Shown one piece after another: positions 60,746 to 64,000 of a stretch of DNA of 64,000 nucleotides (positions within the stretch are counted from its first letter, which is position 1; the number at the start of each line of letters is the position of its first letter). The stretch is taken from assembly GCA_028829895.1 (NCBI GenBank), contig CM054178.1:84325058-84389057 (forward strand), in the 5' to 3' direction. The translations under genes and the position numbers were made by a program. The notes under the pieces were generated by a model that saw only the letters and a program-made list of their open reading frames with translations, was not told the DNA's origin and did not search any database. Source of the DNA: Sinotaia quadrata. Taxonomy: Eukaryota > Mollusca > Gastropoda > Architaenioglossa > Viviparidae.

Positions 60746-61214
60746 ATAAGGTACAATTTTTTTATCTGCACAAACACAATTGGAACCCATTGCACTCGGT
60801 TCTGCGTCTGGTTTAGTTTGTGCTATTAATAGAACAAGTAGCATGCTCTCAAGCCAAAAGCAGCAATGTGGTCAAGTAGCCTGAGGGACTGAGTCCAGTT
60901 ATGCATGCAGCCATTCTGTCGAAGTCGTCCTACAAGGGGAAGTAATTACAAGCCAAATCGATGGAAAAGTAGTACGTGCCCGGCACGACTGTAGGTTCAG
61001 TTGTCATGCATATGTGACGCTCGTGTGGGAAGAGGAGAAAAGGGAAGTAAATAAATCACTCTTGAAAGCTCAATACTGCAATGAGATTTTTCTCAGGAAG
61101 ACCACGTTAAGTCCACCTCACAGGAAGCGGAAATCACTTAAAATCCAGTAGACAGAAAAAAGTGAGAAATGAGGTCACGGAAGACGACCTGGAAATACAA
61201 TTACGTTTACTTAG
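60746..61214. other. No gene seen
   Basis: Unique sequence. Confidence 0.5.
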
Positions 61215-62200
61215 GTGGATTTGGGTTTTATTTGTAGACTTTTCGCCGTCAGCAACATTTGCGTGTATTTCTAGACTTTCCGCAGTCAGCATCGCTAAAT
61301 TTGCTGTATCTGCAGATTTCATGCGATCGGCATTTATCTTAATGTGTAGACTGTCCGCTATCGGCAAAGTGACTTTTGTGTTAAAATATATATATATCTG
61401 TCCGCTGACGGCAACATTAATTGTGTGTTAACCTAATATCTGTCCGCTGTCGGCAGCGTTAATTGTGTGTTAACCTAATATCTGTCCGCTGTCGGCAGCG
61501 TTAATTGTGTGTTAACCTAATATCTGTCCGCTGTCGGCAACATTAATTGTGTGTTAACCTAATATCTGTCCGCTGTCGGCAAAGTTACTTTTGTGTTAAC
61601 CTAATATCTGTCTGCTGTCGGCAACGTTAATTTTCTGTTAACCTAATATCTGTCCGCTGTCGGCAACGTTACTTTTGTGTTAACCTAATGACTGTCCGCT
61701 GTCGGCAACGCTTTTTGTTAACCTAATGACTGTCCCCTGTCGGCAATGTTAATGTTGCGTTAACCTAATGAATGTCCCCTGTCGGCAATGTTAATATTGC
61801 GTTAACCTAATGAATGTCCCCAGTCGGCAATGTTAATGTTGCGTTAACCTAATGAATGTCCCCAGTCGGCAACGCTTTTTGTTAACCTAATGACTGTCCC
61901 CTGTCGGCAATGTTAATGTTGCGTTAACCTAATGAATGTCCCCTGTCGGCAATGTTAATATTGCGTTAACCTAATGAATGTCCCCAGTCGGCAATGTTAA
62001 TGTTGCGTTAACCTAATGACTGTCTTATGTCGGCAACGCTTTTTGTTAAGCTAATGACTGTCCGCTGTCGGCAACGTTAAATATGCGTTAACCCAAAGAA
62101 TGTCCATTGTCAGCAAAGCTACTTTTGTGGTTACTAATGCCTGTCTGCTGTCGGCAAAATTAATTTTATGATTATTTATAGACTGTCCACTTTCGGCAAA
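61215..62200 (+). repeat. Minisatellite, ~42 bp x ~22, with 164 bp higher-order period
   Basis: Core 'ctgtccgctgtcggcaa(c/t)' and 'gtgttaacctaat'. Left and right ends are strongly diverged and the middle is homogeneous. Within 61711-62039 a four-unit block is repeated: the diagnostic 'cgctttttgttaa' junction falls at 61711, 61875 and 62039, exactly 164 bases apart. Frames crossing the array are not called. Confidence 0.96.
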
Positions 62201-63363
62201 ACTTAACCCAACGGAAATTTTAAGGAATCGCAAAATCGTTTGTGCTGGAAGTAAAAGACGCAGTTTAACTTTTCTTTATTAAAAAATAATTTTCAGGGAT
62301 CTTTTTTTCAGATCTGCTTGTACACACATTTCTATTTCATTAATTCTGCTCTGAAAGTTTGACAGCACCTGGGTTTGTTTAATTCATAGTTGAGCAGAAA
62401 ATTGGATGTTAGCGTGAAAATAAAAACTAGCAAACATGCTATTGATAGGAATTCTCTCTGTAACAAAAATCCCCAAACAAATAAAAACAACGGAAAATCA
62501 AAATAATGTTACGAATTAAAATGCGGTTAAGTTTGAGTGAAATACTTAAGTGGTGAGAGCTCAGGGTAAAATTCAACATGTGGGTCAATACGCATTTTTG
62601 CAAGAGAAATTTAACGTTTAATAACATGCTTTTATTTCGGCAGAGGCGACAATTTCTTTCTCCTGAAATGCAAGTTAGGGTGTAAAAAGAAAAAATATAA
62701 GTACAAGTATTGTTATTATAGTAAAGCAAAGCAACATCTGGAGAGAATCCAGACGTTGTTCACATTTCAATTGTCTTGGAGTATTTTTAATTAATTAATT
62801 TGATCTTTACATTATAATAAAGTAAAAAAAAACCCCAACAACATACAATTCACACAGCACAGCTATCTTTTTTATGCGCATGCGCAAGCGCGAAGGGACG
62901 TAAAAACGAGTTTTCTTCAAGCAGGTGACAAAAGTTTTGATGAAAGAAAATGGGAGGGGGGGGAGTGGGGAAGGGAGAGAGAGAGAATTTTATGAATTTT
63001 GAATGCATTTGGCATCTTGCTGTCTCATCTCATATTTCTTCTCCTCGTTCAGCCTACTTGTCGTGTCCCCAATCTTTCAACACTTCCACATATTTCCGTT
63101 TTTCGTACAGCCTAATTCAACATTTCATGTCACTTGTGTAGAAAGACTCCGTCTAGCGCAAAAGAAAAAGAAAAGAAAGGGAGGCGACTTGAAATTCCGG
63201 GTGAAAAAACCCTTATTTGATTTTCTGTCCGTGTGATGTTCTACTGCCAAGAGGTCAATTGAAAGTCATTCCAGCGTTGTAGTTTCCAGACAGAGGTGTC
63301 GAAGGAAACGATAGCAATGGTTCTACACAATGCCGAAAGGAAAGAACGAAGAGATGACTGAAA

Positions 63364-63364
<1 letters not shown>
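62201..63364. other. No gene seen
   Basis: AT-rich. Frames of 96 (minus, 62439) and 63-77 (plus, 62950-63236) codons are motif-less. gcgcatgcgcaagcgcg at about 62876 is a short alternating purine-pyrimidine stretch. Confidence 0.45.
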
Positions 63365-63418
<54 letters not shown>

Positions 63419-63419
63419 G
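63365..63419 (+). repeat. (GAAA)n microsatellite
   Basis: About 13 units. Confidence 0.97.
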
Positions 63420-64000
63420 ACAATAACAGAGAGGAGAAACTGACAAAGAGAGAAAATGACAAACAGAGAAACTGGGAATGAAAAAGATGAAAGAGAGCCA
63501 GGGAAGATAACGAAAGCAGACAACGAGAGCAAACAATATGAGCAGAAATAGTGAAGGCGAGAGAATGTGAGCAGAAAATACAGAAAGAAAATGAAAACAG
63601 AGATTTCGGGGGGAGTGGGGGTGGGGGTGGTGAGTATGATTGTGTGTGTGTATGTGTGTGTGTGTGTGTGTGTGTGAACTTGGAGAAGGGAATGATAAGA
63701 CAATAAAAGCAGCAGAAAAAGAAAAATGAAGGGAGAGAAAGTAAACTGAGTGAGTGACGGTGAAAGAAAATAAGACAGAGTATGAAGTCTTAGGAGAAGA
63801 AGCAGACGATAATGATATAGAAGAAAGATGATTTAAAAAAAAAAAAGGAGCCGAAGAAGCGGCGGTGAAGAATTAAGAAAAAGAAGAATGCAAAGCAAAA
63901 GTAAATACGGGAAACAAAACTGAGGAAAGCATGAGACAGAAATAAACAACAACAAAGTAAAATAATGTCAAGTTAAATCATTCTTGTTCATATAAATATA
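63420..64000 (+). repeat. Strongly purine-rich strand with (GT)n at 63641-63676
   Basis: Almost all A and G on the plus strand (gagaaac, agaaag and gaagaa words) apart from the GT run. No gene. Confidence 0.7.

Overview
The window looks like intergenic or intronic DNA from an animal nuclear genome. It is AT-rich, with long dinucleotide and tetranucleotide microsatellites, more than two dozen local minisatellites, decayed DNA-transposon remains and one complete LTR retroelement. There are no operons or closely packed genes. The repeat texture and the gag-like N-terminus of the one long ORF suggest a marine invertebrate, perhaps a mollusc. That taxonomic guess is an inference and not secure.

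Layout. 1-13.9 kb: degenerate and regular tandem arrays (57 bp x 10; a 40/41 bp superfamily over 1.3 kb; a 37/34 bp two-length array), (AAAG)n, (CA)n, (TAC)n, a 250 bp (GATA)n array, a GC-richer island at about 8.04-9.1 kb, and a fragment resembling the hammerhead-bearing end of a Penelope-like element at 10.38 kb. 14.6-16.5 kb: a broken hAT transposase with a preserved left end, in which a piece of coding sequence has expanded into a 10 x 46 bp minisatellite. 19.8-23.2 kb: 3.4 kb of apparently one evolving ~35 bp array with three sequence sub-families and a 669 bp higher-order duplication. 23.4-37.3 kb: more minisatellites, a GC-rich nested-hairpin island (27.15-27.24 kb), a possible small coding piece with a poly(A) signal on the minus strand (30.3-30.7 kb), and three CRE-like sites 20 bp apart (31.8 kb).

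37,524-45,160 holds the most notable object: a complete 7.6 kb LTR retrotransposon. It has two 1,676 bp LTRs that look identical by eye, TG...CA ends, a 5 bp target duplication (AGTAT), a polypurine tract, and a single intact 985-codon ORF. The ORF begins like a gag protein, but no protease, reverse transcriptase, RNase H or integrase is visible anywhere in the element. It therefore looks like a young, non-autonomous, protein-coding LTR element. It sits inside a degenerate tandem repeat whose neighbouring units show the uninterrupted target sequence.

45.2-64 kb: further non-coding DNA with minisatellites (50 bp x 8; 30 bp x 9; a 42 bp array with a 164 bp higher-order period) and microsatellites. 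No confident host gene, tRNA, rRNA or CRISPR array was found. Most open frames across the window are tandem repeats that happen to lack stop codons. All repeat copy numbers and identities were judged by eye.
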